DNA of 64,000 nucleotides from Hyphomicrobiales bacterium. GTDB lineage: Bacteria; Pseudomonadota; Alphaproteobacteria; Rhizobiales; Rhizobiaceae. Numbering within the stretch: the first letter of the stretch is position 1; the number at the start of each line of letters is the position of its first letter. The position numbers and the translations under genes were made by a program. Shown piece after piece: positions 45,729 through 54,491 of this stretch. The notes beneath the pieces were generated by a model. It made no database searches and had not been told where the DNA came from. It saw nothing but the letters and a program-made list of their open reading frames with translations. The DNA is taken from NCBI GenBank assembly GCA_900469615.1, contig UBYA01000029.1:124001-188000 (forward strand), written 5' to 3'.

Positions 45729-47114
45729 TCAGGCAGGAATGCGGATAGTGGCCCGCAGGCCGCCCTGCGGGCTGTCGCCGAGCGTGACGTTGCCGCCATG
45801 GCTGCGGGCGATGTCGCGGGCAATGGCAAGGCCGAGACCGGTGCCTGATTTGTCTAGGTTGCGGGCCTCGTCCAGACGGAAGAACGGTTTGAAGACGTCC
45901 TCGCGCGCGCCGACGGGAATGCCCGGTCCATCGTCGTCGAAGACGATGGTCAACCATTTGGCGCTGTGCCTGGCTTCGATGCGCAGGGTGCTGGCATAGC
46001 GGCGGGCATTGGTGGCGAGGTTGGTCACAAGGCGGGTAAAGGCATTCGGGCGCACCGAGATTTCGTCGTCGCCCTCGATCGAGAAGCTCATGGATTTGCC
46101 ATGCAGGGCAAAGTCCTGCTGGATCTTCTCGAAGATATCGCTGAGCTTGAACGGGCCGACATCTTCCTCGGCCTCGCCGCGCGCAAAGGCCATGTAGCCT
46201 TCGAGCATGCTCTGCATGTCCTCGACGTCTTCGCTGAGGCCGGCAAGATCGGGATTGTCGCCGACAAGGGCGAGTTGGAGCTTGAAGCGGGTGAGGACGG
46301 TGCGCAGGTCGTGGCTGACGCCGGACAGCATCGCCGTGCGCTGCTCGATCTGCCGTTCGATACGCTCCCGCATGAGGATGAAAGCCAGGCCGGCGCGGCG
46401 CACTTCGTCGGCCCCGCGCGGAGAGTAATTCTCCAGCCTCTGTCCCTTGCCGAAACTTTCCGCGGCCTGGGCCAGAGCGAGGATGGGGCGGATCTGGCCG
46501 CGCAGGAACAGCACGGCAATGCCGATCAGCACCAGAGAGGTGCCGACCATCCACAGAATGAAGATATGGGTATTGGAGGCATAGGTCTGGCTGCGTTTGG
46601 CAAAGACGCGCAGGACCTTGTCGGGCAGCTTGACGCGGATTTCCACCAGACTGGAATTGCCGACGGTATCGATCCAGAACGGCAGGTTGATCTGATCGCG
46701 GATCTCATCGCTCAGAATGCCGTCGAGGATCGAAAAGAACGGCTTTTCGCGCGGCGGCGGCAGCTCTCCGCCGGGCTCGATCGAAATGGCGAGGTCGAGC
46801 TTCTGCCGCGCGATCTGGGTGATCGCGGAATAATCGGCGTCCTGTGGATAGGTCTGGATGATGGTGATGATGGCGGCGATGTCGCGCGTGGTCGCCATCG
46901 ACAGCCGCTGCGTCACCATCTGCCAATGACGCTCCATGAAAACGATGGTGACGACCGCCTGCAGGATGATCATCGGCAGGATGAAGATCAGCAGCGAGCG
47001 GGCATAGAGGCCGGTCGGCAGAACATAGCGGCGCAGCCAGCGCGTCAGCCATCGCAGCCCGTTGGAGGGCGTGTGGTCCTGATCGCGCCTGATCGAATCG
47101 AATGTCACCATCAC
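45729..47114 (-). CDS. Sensor histidine kinase, EnvZ-like
   Basis: A 461-residue membrane kinase. Helices at about 38-60 and 182-203 bound a periplasmic sensor region of about 120 residues. A HAMP domain follows (about 205-255), then the dimerisation box with His268 in SGVSHDLRT and an HATPase domain (NLATNARRYA, DDDGPGIP, GTGLGLAIAR). It phosphorylates the OmpR-type regulator encoded 20 bp upstream. Signal unknown. Confidence 0.93.
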   Translation of the reverse strand: MMVTFDSIRRDQDHTPSNGLRWLTRWLRRYVLPTGLYARSLLIFILPMIILQAVVTIVFMERHWQMVTQRLSMATTRDIAAIITIIQTYPQDADYSAITQIARQKLDLAISIEPGGELPPPREKPFFSILDGILSDEIRDQINLPFWIDTVGNSSLVEIRVKLPDKVLRVFAKRSQTYASNTHIFILWMVGTSLVLIGIAVLFLRGQIRPILALAQAAESFGKGQRLENYSPRGADEVRRAGLAFILMRERIERQIEQRTAMLSGVSHDLRTVLTRFKLQLALVGDNPDLAGLSEDVEDMQSMLEGYMAFARGEAEEDVGPFKLSDIFEKIQQDFALHGKSMSFSIEGDDEISVRPNAFTRLVTNLATNARRYASTLRIEARHSAKWLTIVFDDDGPGIPVGAREDVFKPFFRLDEARNLDKSGTGLGLAIARDIARSHGGNVTLGDSPQGGLRATIRIPA

Positions 47115-47134
47115 CTGATCCCGCGGAGCCGATC

Positions 47135-47836
47135 TCAGTCTATGCTAAGGCGGTAGCCGATGCCGCGCACCGTCTGTAGCCAGATAGGGTTTGCCGGATC
47201 GTCTTCAATCTTGCGGCGCAGCCGGTTGATCTGCACGTCGATCGTGCGCTCGCCCACTTCGGCATCGTTGCCGATGAGCTCGTGACGCGGGATCGTCTCG
47301 CCGGCGCGCTTGGCGAAGAGCAGCATGATTTCCTGTTCGCGATCCGTGAGGCGAATGAGTTCCGCCGCCTTCTTCAGCTCCTTGCGGGTGAGCGAAAACG
47401 TGTAGGGTCCGAACATGACGAGTTCGATCTTCGGGGAATCGGCGGGCGCGTTGCGCCGCAGGATGTTGTTGATGCGCAGCACCAGCTCGCGCGGGTCGAA
47501 GGGCTTCGGCAGATAGTCGTCGGCGCCGGCCTCGAGGCCGGCAATGCGGGAATCGGCTTCGGCAAGCGCCGTCAGCATGATGACCGGAATATTCTTGATG
47601 GCGCGCAGGCTCGCCGTCAGCGAGATGCCGGATTCGCCCGGCATCATCACGTCCATGATGATGAGGTCGAAGTCGAGCCCTTCCAGCTTGCGGCGGGCCT
47701 CGGCGCCGTCTGCGGCCGCAGTCACCCGGAATCCCTTTTCCATCAGGTAGCGGTTGAGGAGGGCGCGGATACGCGTATCGTCATCCACGACCAGAAGATG
47801 TGCTGCATCGTCCGAGATTGCTGTTTTTGTCGTCAT
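47135..47836 (-). CDS. OmpR/PetR-type response regulator
   Basis: A 233-residue regulator with a receiver domain (phosphoacceptor Asp62 in IIMDVMMPG) and an OmpR-type winged helix at the C-terminus ending GERTIDVQINRLRRKIE. The set marR-response regulator-kinase resembles the petP-petR pair of Rhodobacter capsulatus, where PetR is essential; I therefore suspect it is the PetR homologue, but this rests on context. Confidence 0.93.
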   Translation of the reverse strand: MTTKTAISDDAAHLLVVDDDTRIRALLNRYLMEKGFRVTAAADGAEARRKLEGLDFDLIIMDVMMPGESGISLTASLRAIKNIPVIMLTALAEADSRIAGLEAGADDYLPKPFDPRELVLRINNILRRNAPADSPKIELVMFGPYTFSLTRKELKKAAELIRLTDREQEIMLLFAKRAGETIPRHELIGNDAEVGERTIDVQINRLRRKIEDDPANPIWLQTVRGIGYRLSID

Positions 47837-47912
47837 TCGGTCCGTCTCGATCCTGTCCTGCCCATAGATTGCGATGACGCATTCCGCACCGGTGCCTCGG
47901 CCTGAGCTGCCG

Positions 47913-48425
47913 TCACTTCTCGGTCTGCATTCCCCTCAGGAAGCGTTTCACGCTTTCGCGCGTCGCTTCCGAAGCGCCTTCGAATGCCCGTTCAATGCGG
48001 CGCGATTGCGGCTCCGCCAGTGCCAGCGCCAGATCGCGTCCGGCCCGCGTGGGGTAAAGCTTGCGCTGCCGCCGGTCCTCCGGACCTGCGACCTGCCGAA
48101 TATAACCCGAATCGATCAATTGTTTGAGAACTCGCGCCAAACTCTGTTTGGTGATCTGCAATGTTTCCAGAAGGTTCGCAACCGTCATGCCGGGTTCGCG
48201 GTTAACGAAGTGGACGACGCGATGATGAGCGCGTCCGAAGCCGCTCTTGACGAGAATCTGGTCCGGGTCCGAAACGAAATCGCGGTAGGCGAAGAAAAGC
48301 AGCTCGATGACCTCGAAATCAATGCTCCCCGCGTTCTGCAGCGGCGTTTCCAGCAGCTCCGTCTTCGCCGCATTCTGGCTCGTCTGTCGTGGCACCCTGG
48401 CATTTCCTTTCCTGTTTTGGAGCAT
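47913..48425 (-). CDS. MarR-type regulator (PetP-like)
   Basis: A 170-residue winged-helix regulator of the MarR family with SGYIRQVAGPEDRRQRKLYPT in the wing and LETLQITKQSLARVLKQL in the recognition helix. The first gene of the regulator-kinase-DUF1349 operon, like petP before petR in Rhodobacter. A near-perfect palindrome lies 16 bp upstream of the ATG (48441-48471) and is the likely operator. A GTG ten codons in is an alternative start. Confidence 0.9.
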   Translation of the reverse strand: MLQNRKGNARVPRQTSQNAAKTELLETPLQNAGSIDFEVIELLFFAYRDFVSDPDQILVKSGFGRAHHRVVHFVNREPGMTVANLLETLQITKQSLARVLKQLIDSGYIRQVAGPEDRRQRKLYPTRAGRDLALALAEPQSRRIERAFEGASEATRESVKRFLRGMQTEK

Positions 48426-48440
48426 CCGGGAAACTTATGC

Positions 48441-48471
48441 AAAAATACGTCAGCTTTATTGACGCATTTTT
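48441..48471. promoter_or_regulatory. Candidate MarR operator
   Basis: An inverted repeat AAAAATACGTCA-(7)-TGACGCATTTTT with 11 of 12 matching positions, 16 bp upstream of the marR start codon. Size and place fit autorepression by the MarR protein. Confidence 0.6.
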
Positions 48472-48807
48472 ACGCTGCCGATCACGTTCGCACAATGGCG
48501 AACCGCTCCAATGGCATTGCAGGATTTAAGTGCAGCCCTGCAAAACGCCAGCATATCCTGCATTCTCCTCTGCTGCACCTCATGGATGGGACGTGACAGG
48601 AACAATCATCAATCCGCCGGGCAAGGTGGGTGCGCATCGGGAAGCCCTCCGGAAGGAGGAATGTGCCTTGGTAGCGTTGGCTTAACGGCCGCGCGAACGG
48701 CAAGACATCACCACCCTCATCCTCTCTCATTTGAAGGAGGGCGATATGCGACAACACGGCAGATCGACCCGATGATCGCGTTTGCCAGGCAAGATAACAC
48801 ATCGAAG

Positions 48808-48847
48808 CCCCGCAAGCTGAGCGTGTTGCCGCGCCCAGCTTGCGGGG
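48808..48847 (-). terminator. Hairpin after the small Gly-rich gene
   Basis: Perfect 11-bp stem CCCCGCAAGCT / AGCTTGCGGGG with an 18-base loop, 10 bp beyond the stop of the 87-residue gene on the minus strand. The T-run is weak. Confidence 0.5.
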
Positions 48848-48856
48848 ACCAAAAAC

Positions 48857-49120
48857 TTACGACTTGCGGCCGAGAACTGCGCCGACGATTGCGGACAGCA
48901 CGCCGCCCGCGATCAGCGAGGATATGCCTTGCGCGACGAGGCCGGTGAGAGCCTCGCTGCCGATCAGATTGAGGATGAAGCCGCCGCCGAGACCGCCGAT
49001 CGCACCGGCGATCGTTCTTGCGACGAGGTTTATCCCCTCCTGCTTCAAAACGGCGCTGGCGGCATTTCCGCCGATCGCACCGGCTATCAGTTGCGTGATG
49101 ATAGGCCCTAAACTTTCCAT
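48857..49120 (-). CDS. Small Gly/Ala-rich hydrophobic protein
   Basis: An 87-residue protein, glycine-rich with two hydrophobic helices containing GxxxG-like packing (AGAIGGLGGGFILNLIG, LIAGGVLSAIVGAVLG). It ends in Arg-Lys-Ser. Resembles small integral membrane proteins of the GlsB/YeaQ sort only in composition. Function unknown. The frame could start two codons earlier at a GTG. Confidence 0.65.
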   Translation of the reverse strand: MESLGPIITQLIAGAIGGNAASAVLKQEGINLVARTIAGAIGGLGGGFILNLIGSEALTGLVAQGISSLIAGGVLSAIVGAVLGRKS

Positions 49121-49307
49121 GACCACCCTTCTCCCATTGCTCCGGAAGACGCCTCCGGATCCCCTCTCGTCGCGCCCCGGATTGCTGCCTGGGAGCGGCG
49201 ATAATCCTCTGTGGTCTCAGGATTACATCATGCATGGATCGCTGAAAATAGAAGGGCAACCACGACGGGAGGATTCAGCGATAATTCCGGGGGAAATCCG
49301 CCATGCG

Positions 49308-49333
49308 GGCATGCGGCCGGCAGGCCGCATGCC
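49308..49333 (-). terminator. Hairpin after the SH3/DUF1236 gene
   Basis: Perfect 11-bp stem GGCATGCGGCC / GGCCGCATGCC with a 4-base loop, 34 bp after the stop on the minus strand. No T-run follows. Confidence 0.45.
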
Positions 49334-49367
49334 AATTCCGCCATTTTATTCAGCCTGCCTTGGCGAA

Positions 49368-50006
49368 TCAGCGGTAGACGTAGACGATACGGCGCGTCCC
49401 CGGATCGATCAGCACCGGCTGCTGGTTCACTTCGACGTAGCTGTATTGATAGTTCGGAATGCGGTGCACTTCGACGCTTTGCGGAACCTGGGCGCCGACC
49501 ACCACATCGCCATTCAGCTGCACCGCATCGACCGGATTGTCGTCGATATAGGTTCGGATTTCTTCCGGTGGCGTAACTGCGACTACGTTGCCGCCGTCCT
49601 GAGCGACAGGGCCGAGCAACTGATCGTCCGGGCCGGGCTGGACGCTGCCTGTCTCAACGGGATCGGTTTGCTGGTAGGTGATCGTGGGGACGCCAAGGTC
49701 GTCGCGATGGTCCTGAACCACGACCGGCGCGCCGTTCTGCTCGACGCTGAGATATTGCGCGTAGACCCAGCCCCGCATGCCGTTGACGTCGACACGACAC
49801 CAGCGGCTGCCTTCTATGCAGCCATCCAGCGTTGCCTGCGAGCCCCGCGTCGCGACGCCGACCGTCGGAAATTCCGCGCCGGGGCCCGAGCGAACCTCGA
49901 TGTCGGTGGCGGTGGTCGCGGACATTTCAATCTGCTCAGCCTGGGCCAGGCCCGCGCTGCCGGCGAGGATGACGCCAGCCAGCAGCAAGTTTCTTTTCAA
50001 GGACAT
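49368..50006 (-). CDS. Secreted SH3-like / DUF1236 protein
   Basis: A 212-residue secreted protein with signal peptide (GVILAGSAGLAQA). A bacterial SH3 domain follows (residues about 27-90, VRSGPGAEFPTVGVA, RGWVYAQYL), a Pro/Gly/Gln-rich linker, then the DUF1236 C-terminus RIPNYQYSYVEVNQQPV with RRIVYVYR at the end. Probably binds cell wall or an envelope partner. A perfect 11-bp hairpin (49308-49333) follows the stop and may mark the transcript end. Confidence 0.87.
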   Translation of the reverse strand: MSLKRNLLLAGVILAGSAGLAQAEQIEMSATTATDIEVRSGPGAEFPTVGVATRGSQATLDGCIEGSRWCRVDVNGMRGWVYAQYLSVEQNGAPVVVQDHRDDLGVPTITYQQTDPVETGSVQPGPDDQLLGPVAQDGGNVVAVTPPEEIRTYIDDNPVDAVQLNGDVVVGAQVPQSVEVHRIPNYQYSYVEVNQQPVLIDPGTRRIVYVYR

Positions 50007-50256
50007 TGGTTCTCTCCTTCTGGCCTTTAAAGACGTAACCTCAACGTTTCGGGTGCTTCAGTGTTCCGGCGGACATCGCCGCATGACATTGCCGTTTCGG
50101 CTGCGCGGAGGGTAAGCTTCTGAACCGTCTGCGTTTTTAGAGGTGCCGGCAGAGCTTGCCATTGGCACGCGCGCTGGTTTGAAGCCGGCGGGGGCTGTTT
50201 TGCCCATCGTTTGCGGCTATACCGGCAGCACGAATATCAAACAGACGAGGCGCTCC

Positions 50257-50901
50257 ATGGGCATGCTGCAGGCCGGTATCATTCCGGTGACCCCTTTCGA
50301 ACAGAATTGCACCATCCTGTTCGATCCGGAGACGAAGGAGGGTGTCGTGGTCGATCCGGGCGGCGATGTCGATGTGATCCTGCAGACCGTGCGCGAGAAC
50401 GGCATCACCCTGAAGGCCGTCTGGCTGACCCATGGCCATATCGATCATGCCGGCGGTGCCGACGAGGTTCGCGAAGCGCTCGGCATAGAGGTGATCGGCC
50501 CGCATGAGGACGATCGCTTCCTGCTCGAGGATATCGAAGCCAAGGCCAAGATGTTCAACATCAGCGGCGTGCGCAATGTCGTGCCGGATCGGTTCCTGAA
50601 GGAGGGCGACAAGGTCTCCTTCGGCGAGCACGAGTTCGAGGTTTTCCATTGCCCCGGACATGCGCCGGGCCATGTCATTTATTTCAACCGCAAGCAGGGT
50701 TTCGCCCATCTCGGCGACGTGCTGTTCAACGGCTCCATCGGGAGAACGGATCTGCCCGGCGGCAATCATCAGCAACTGCTGGACTCGATCCGCGACAAGG
50801 TTTTTCCGCTCGGTGACGAGGTCGGCTTCATCTGCGGTCATGGACCGGGCAGCCGGATCGGCGACGAGCGTCGCACAAACCCTTTCCTGCGCGGATTATG
50901 A
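50257..50901 (+). CDS. Metallo-beta-lactamase-fold hydrolase (glyoxalase II-like)
   Basis: A 214-residue hydrolase with the zinc motif THGHIDHAGG near residue 60, HCPGHAPGH and the downstream GDVLF and ICGHG segments. It resembles the YcbL/glyoxalase II-like branch. The substrate may be a thioester such as S-lactoylglutathione. The ATG at 50257 follows ACGAGG; the longer frame is not used. A strong hairpin follows the stop. Confidence 0.9.
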   Translation: MGMLQAGIIPVTPFEQNCTILFDPETKEGVVVDPGGDVDVILQTVRENGITLKAVWLTHGHIDHAGGADEVREALGIEVIGPHEDDRFLLEDIEAKAKMFNISGVRNVVPDRFLKEGDKVSFGEHEFEVFHCPGHAPGHVIYFNRKQGFAHLGDVLFNGSIGRTDLPGGNHQQLLDSIRDKVFPLGDEVGFICGHGPGSRIGDERRTNPFLRGL

Positions 50902-50910
50902 TTACAAAGA

Positions 50911-50934
50911 AAGCGCCGCTCGAAAGCGGCGCTT
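50911..50934 (+). terminator. Hairpin after metallo-hydrolase gene
   Basis: Perfect 10-bp stem AAGCGCCGCT / AGCGGCGCTT with CGAA tetraloop, nine bases after the stop. The T-run is short. Confidence 0.65.
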
Positions 50935-50948
50935 CGGTTCCTCGTGTC

Positions 50949-51051
50949 CTGGAGTAATTCCGGGAAAGTGCACAGCGGTTTTCCGCCGGGAATCGCGCGC
51001 AAACAAAGAGATAGAGCCGTTCGACGATTCCGTGAAACGCGGAACCGCTCT
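50949..51051. repeat. Rhizobial intergenic repeat (RIME-like), copy 2
   Basis: Reverse-complement copy of the element at 24785-24885. It keeps the GGAAAACCGC block, the CTCTTTGTTT block and the GTGCACTTTCC block. Lies between two convergent genes, as does copy 1. Confidence 0.7.
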
Positions 51052-51056
51052 GGAAA

Positions 51057-51494
51057 TCAGTCGGCCGTGCAGAAATGGCGCATGCCGTCATAGCCGACAA
51101 AGGTGCCGGAGCGGCCGTCAAAGCTTCTGTAGCGGTCGTAGCAATAGCGCATCCAGGCGGATGACCAGGGGCGCAGGCCGGATACCGGCGGCGGCGCATA
51201 ATAGCTGACATCCCGCTCGACATAGACGCGGCGCGGCGGCGGACGGTAGTAATAGGGCGGGGGAGGCGCGTCGTAGCCGGGATCGACATAGACAGGCGCC
51301 GGCTCGTAATAACGGGGCTGGCTGGCAACGGCCGAACCGACGATCAGGCCGGTTGCGAGACCGGCAGCGCCCAGCGCCCAGCCATCGCGGTTGCGATGGC
51401 GCCAGTATTCGTCTGCGGAAGCGGCGCTCATGGAAGTCAGCGTCAATGCCGCGGCCATGGCGGACATGACGAGCGTTTTGCCGAGTATGGTCAT
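51057..51494 (-). CDS. BA14K-family secreted protein
   Basis: A 145-residue secreted protein. The signal peptide (TLTSMSAASA) is followed by a Pro/Tyr-rich region with repeated PPP stretches, and the C-terminal BA14K signature SSAWMRYCYDRYRSFD with GTFVGYDGMRHFC. BA14K is an immunoreactive Brucella protein with lectin-like activity; the rhizobial role is unknown. AGAGGA precedes the ATG. Confidence 0.88.
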   Translation of the reverse strand: MTILGKTLVMSAMAAALTLTSMSAASADEYWRHRNRDGWALGAAGLATGLIVGSAVASQPRYYEPAPVYVDPGYDAPPPPYYYRPPPRRVYVERDVSYYAPPPVSGLRPWSSAWMRYCYDRYRSFDGRSGTFVGYDGMRHFCTAD

Positions 51495-51588
51495 TAGCCT
51501 ATCCTCTAACGGAAGCGGGACAACGGTCCTTCCCGCTCTTTCATGAAATGCAGATTAGGCGCGGCAAAGTGAATGCAGACTGAATGAC

Positions 51589-51610
51589 AAAACCCGGCAT
51601 CGCTGCCGGG
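51589..51610 (-). terminator. Terminator after csp gene
   Basis: On the minus strand a 7-bp stem CCCGGCA / TGCCGGG with a GCGA loop, then TTTT, 33 bases after the stop. Confidence 0.75.
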
Positions 51611-51642
51611 CCTCAACTCGAATTTGATAGCCGTCAGGCGTC

Positions 51643-51858
51643 TCAGCCGGCAATCTGCAGATTGACGGCCTTCGGTCCCTTGCCGCGGCGATCCGGTTCC
51701 GTGTCGAAGCTTACTTTCTGGTTTTCCGACAGTCCTGCCAGGCCAGAAGCCTGAACCGCGGAAATATGTACGAAGATGTCAGCTCCACCCTTATCCGGTT
51801 TGATGAAACCGAAGCCCTTATCGGTATTGAAAAACTTTACAGTGCCAGTCTCGGCCAT
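51643..51858 (-). CDS. Cold-shock-domain protein
   Basis: A 71-residue CspA-type RNA chaperone. RNP1 (KGFGFIKPD) and RNP2 (IFVHIS) are intact. It melts RNA structure in the cold or in stationary phase. A long AT-rich region of almost 500 bp precedes it and may hold a long 5' leader, as found for other csp genes, though this cannot be read with certainty. Confidence 0.95.
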   Translation of the reverse strand: MAETGTVKFFNTDKGFGFIKPDKGGADIFVHISAVQASGLAGLSENQKVSFDTEPDRRGKGPKAVNLQIAG

Positions 51859-52355
51859 GCCTCAGGTCCTTTTCTCTCTGCCCACCATCCACACGGGCAG
51901 CATTACTTGTGTTGCCCTTGCGGGCGCTTGCAGGCAGTTCTCGAAATTTGAAGGAAAAGGTCCCCGTAACTCGGCATGGTCTCAATGCGATGTTTGCCAC
52001 CCGCTTCTCGACCAGGCTGACCGGAATATTAGCGTTTCCGGCTCGCAATTCTATTAGGACTTCCCATGCTCTAAAAATGCCCGAACACCATTGAGAGTGC
52101 TGTGTTTATGGGAAATTGGCAAGCAAAAGTTTTTTAACGTGTCGGATGGGGCACAATACCGTAACGCGGCTGTGTTATGGCGATTCGCAAATTTTCCCAC
52201 TTCGAAACATGTTTTTAAGGTTTTTGCATCGCTCGCGATATAGTTTCGGCGAAATTTTCCCAAATCGGATGGCTCGGACACCCGTTTTCGCTTGTTCGGA
52301 AAAATTTCAGCATATCGTGCGTCGCGCCGCTAAAAACGCGCATTTGCAGGCTTTT
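51859..52355 (-). promoter_or_regulatory. Long AT-rich region upstream of csp
   Basis: A 497-bp intergenic stretch, clearly poorer in GC than its surroundings between 52050 and 52340. It contains direct repeats of the type AAATTTTCCCA at 52187 and 52251. No convincing gene was seen, and the site of the csp promoter is not certain. Confidence 0.4.
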
Positions 52356-53252
52356 TCACGCGGCTGCGCTGCGGCGGCGAGCCAATTGCGGAACCAGTTC
52401 GACGGCGAGCATCGCGGCAAACATCAGCGCGCAACCAATGTAGCCGAGCTGGCTCATGGTCTCGCCGAGCAACAAAGCGCCGAGCGAAGCGCCGAACAAT
52501 GCTTCCGAAGCAAGGAAGATCGCGGCTTGCGGGGCGGTAGTATAACGCTGGCCGATGATCTGCAACGCGAAGGCCAGGCCGGACGAAAAGATCCCGACAT
52601 AGAGGATTTCGCCGAGCACGGCACGAATGGCTGCGATGCTGATCGGCTCGATGGCGGCGGCGATCGCCAGAGCAAGCACGGCGCAGACGGCGAATTGCGT
52701 TACGGAAATGCCGAGGGGCCGGCCGGTTTCCTTGACGGCGGAACCGGCAAGGACAATTTGCGCCGCCCAGAACAATGCGCAGACCACGGTCAGGAAATCG
52801 CCGACCGTCAGACGCAGGAAGGAACCGCCCGATAGCAGGTAGATGCCGCACAGCGCCATCAGCGCGGCAGGCCAGATGATCCAGTGCGGCGAGCGGCGCA
52901 GGAAAATGACGCCAATCAGCGGAACGAACACCACGTAGAGGCCGGTTATGAAGCTGGAATTCGTCACCGTCGTCGTCAGGAGCCCGAGCTGCTGGGTTGC
53001 CGCTCCTCCGAAAAGAGCGATGCCGATCAGCAGAAAGGAGAACCGGTCGCTGCGCGTCAGCGGCTTCGCGGCCTTCCTGCTTTCCATCCACACGAAGGGC
53101 AGCACGACTATGGTGGCTACGGCAAATCGCAGGCCGATGAACCAGAAGGGCCCGATCGCCTTCATGGCAGTTGACTGCGCGACGAAGCCGCCACCCCAGA
53201 TCGCGGCGGCAACCAGCAACAACAAATTCGCCTGTATGCGAGACATCTGCAT
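52356..53252 (-). CDS. EamA/DMT-family permease
   Basis: A 298-residue drug/metabolite transporter family protein with ten predicted helices and two EamA halves; it begins LLLLVAAAIWGGGFVAQ and has GLYVVFVPLIGVIFL in the first half. Substrate unknown. The frame could start at the Met two codons in. Confidence 0.88.
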   Translation of the reverse strand: MQMSRIQANLLLLVAAAIWGGGFVAQSTAMKAIGPFWFIGLRFAVATIVVLPFVWMESRKAAKPLTRSDRFSFLLIGIALFGGAATQQLGLLTTTVTNSSFITGLYVVFVPLIGVIFLRRSPHWIIWPAALMALCGIYLLSGGSFLRLTVGDFLTVVCALFWAAQIVLAGSAVKETGRPLGISVTQFAVCAVLALAIAAAIEPISIAAIRAVLGEILYVGIFSSGLAFALQIIGQRYTTAPQAAIFLASEALFGASLGALLLGETMSQLGYIGCALMFAAMLAVELVPQLARRRSAAA

Positions 53253-53342
53253 CCTGCGGGAGGAGGAGGAACGGGGCGACGGTTAGCAGCTGCTTTTGCG
53301 TCGGGCAAGGGCGAAAGGCGCGGCATTCGGTCCGTTTGCGGC

Positions 53343-54491
53343 CTAGTTTGCCGCGCGCGAAATCCGCAACAGCGCCCCGTCGGCTTCGTCGGTCGTAATC
53401 AGCAGCGCGCCGTCTGGCGCCACCGTGATGTCACGCAGACGGCCGAATTTATCCGCAAACATGCGCTCGCGCTCGACGATCCTGCCGTTCTCGTCACGAT
53501 CCAGCCGGGACAGCAACTGAAATTTCAGCGCAGTGACCAGCAGGTCGCCGTTCCATTCGGGGAACATCCGGCCGCGATAGACGGCGATGGCGCCGGGCGC
53601 GATGGAAGGGTCCCAATAGAAAAGGGGTTGCTCCATGCCGGCCTTCGCCGTGCCGATGCCGATCTTCGTGCCGGAATAATTGACGCCGTAGGAGATGACC
53701 GGCCAGCCGTAATTCCTGCCGGCCTCGGGTGCGTTGATTTCGTCGCCGCCCCGGGCGCCGTGCTCGGCGGTATAGAGCTTGTTCGTGGCGCTATCGAAGG
53801 TGATGCCTTGCGGATTGCGATGACCCTTCGACCAGATTTCGGGCAGGGCGCGCTTGCCGTCCTTGAAGGGATTGTTGGCAGGAATGCTGCCATTGGCGTC
53901 GATATGGATGATGGAGCCGGCATCGTCATGGAAATTCTGGGCGCGATCCTGCTGGCCGCGGTCGCCGAGACTGACGAACAGGCTGCCGTCCCGCGCGATG
54001 GCAATGCGCGAGCCATACTGGATATTGCCGCGAGACAGCGTGTTCATGAGGAAAATGCGCTTCACCCCGGTCAGCTGCTTTTCGTCCGCAGACAATTTGG
54101 CGCGGAAGACGGCTGTGCCGCTTCCTCCGTCGCCTGCCATGGAAGCGGTGAAATAGAGGGTTCGATTGCCGGAGAAGTTCGGATCGAGTGCCACATCCAG
54201 CAGGCCGCCCTGGCCGCGCGCATAGACCTTCGGCACGCCGGCGATTGGCGCGGAGACCTTGCCATCGCGGACGAGCCGCATGCGACCCGGGCGTTCGGTA
54301 ACGAGATAGGCGCCGTCCGGCAGCACCTTCACAGCCCAGGGATGATCGAGCCCCGTGGCGAGCGTCTCGACCTTGACGGCCACCTTTTGCGTCTTGATGG
54401 TCTGCGCCGGCTCGGCGGCAGGCGCAATTGTCGCCGACAGCAGGACGCAGGCCGTCAAGGCGATCGAAAATGCCGTTCTGTCACGACGCAT
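53343..54491 (-). CDS. PQQ-dependent sugar (aldose) dehydrogenase-type protein
   Basis: A 382-residue periplasmic protein with signal peptide (LLSATIAPAAA-type). Six-bladed propeller of the soluble glucose dehydrogenase/YliI family: GLDHPWAVKVLPDGAYLVTE, GQGGLLDVALDPNF, SLGDRGQQD, GHRNPQGITFD and YTAEHGARGGDEIN. It probably oxidises aldoses using PQQ. The frame continues upstream but GC pattern and signal peptide fix the start at 54491. Confidence 0.9.
   Translation of the reverse strand: MRRDRTAFSIALTACVLLSATIAPAAEPAQTIKTQKVAVKVETLATGLDHPWAVKVLPDGAYLVTERPGRMRLVRDGKVSAPIAGVPKVYARGQGGLLDVALDPNFSGNRTLYFTASMAGDGGSGTAVFRAKLSADEKQLTGVKRIFLMNTLSRGNIQYGSRIAIARDGSLFVSLGDRGQQDRAQNFHDDAGSIIHIDANGSIPANNPFKDGKRALPEIWSKGHRNPQGITFDSATNKLYTAEHGARGGDEINAPEAGRNYGWPVISYGVNYSGTKIGIGTAKAGMEQPLFYWDPSIAPGAIAVYRGRMFPEWNGDLLVTALKFQLLSRLDRDENGRIVERERMFADKFGRLRDITVAPDGALLITTDEADGALLRISRAAN

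Larger units (their letters stand above)
48426..48856. promoter_or_regulatory. Intergenic region in front of marR
   Basis: A 430-bp stretch without a clear gene. It contains the palindrome at 48441-48471, a nine-codon ORF at 48746-48775 (MRQHGRSTR) behind AAGGAGG, and a perfect 11-bp hairpin at 48808-48847 after the small Gly-rich gene. Nothing else was recognised. Confidence 0.4.

Noticed and set aside
52054..52281. 75-codon frame in the AT-rich region upstream of csp
   Set aside because: GTG start without ribosome-binding site, no recognisable motif; more likely leader or promoter DNA.
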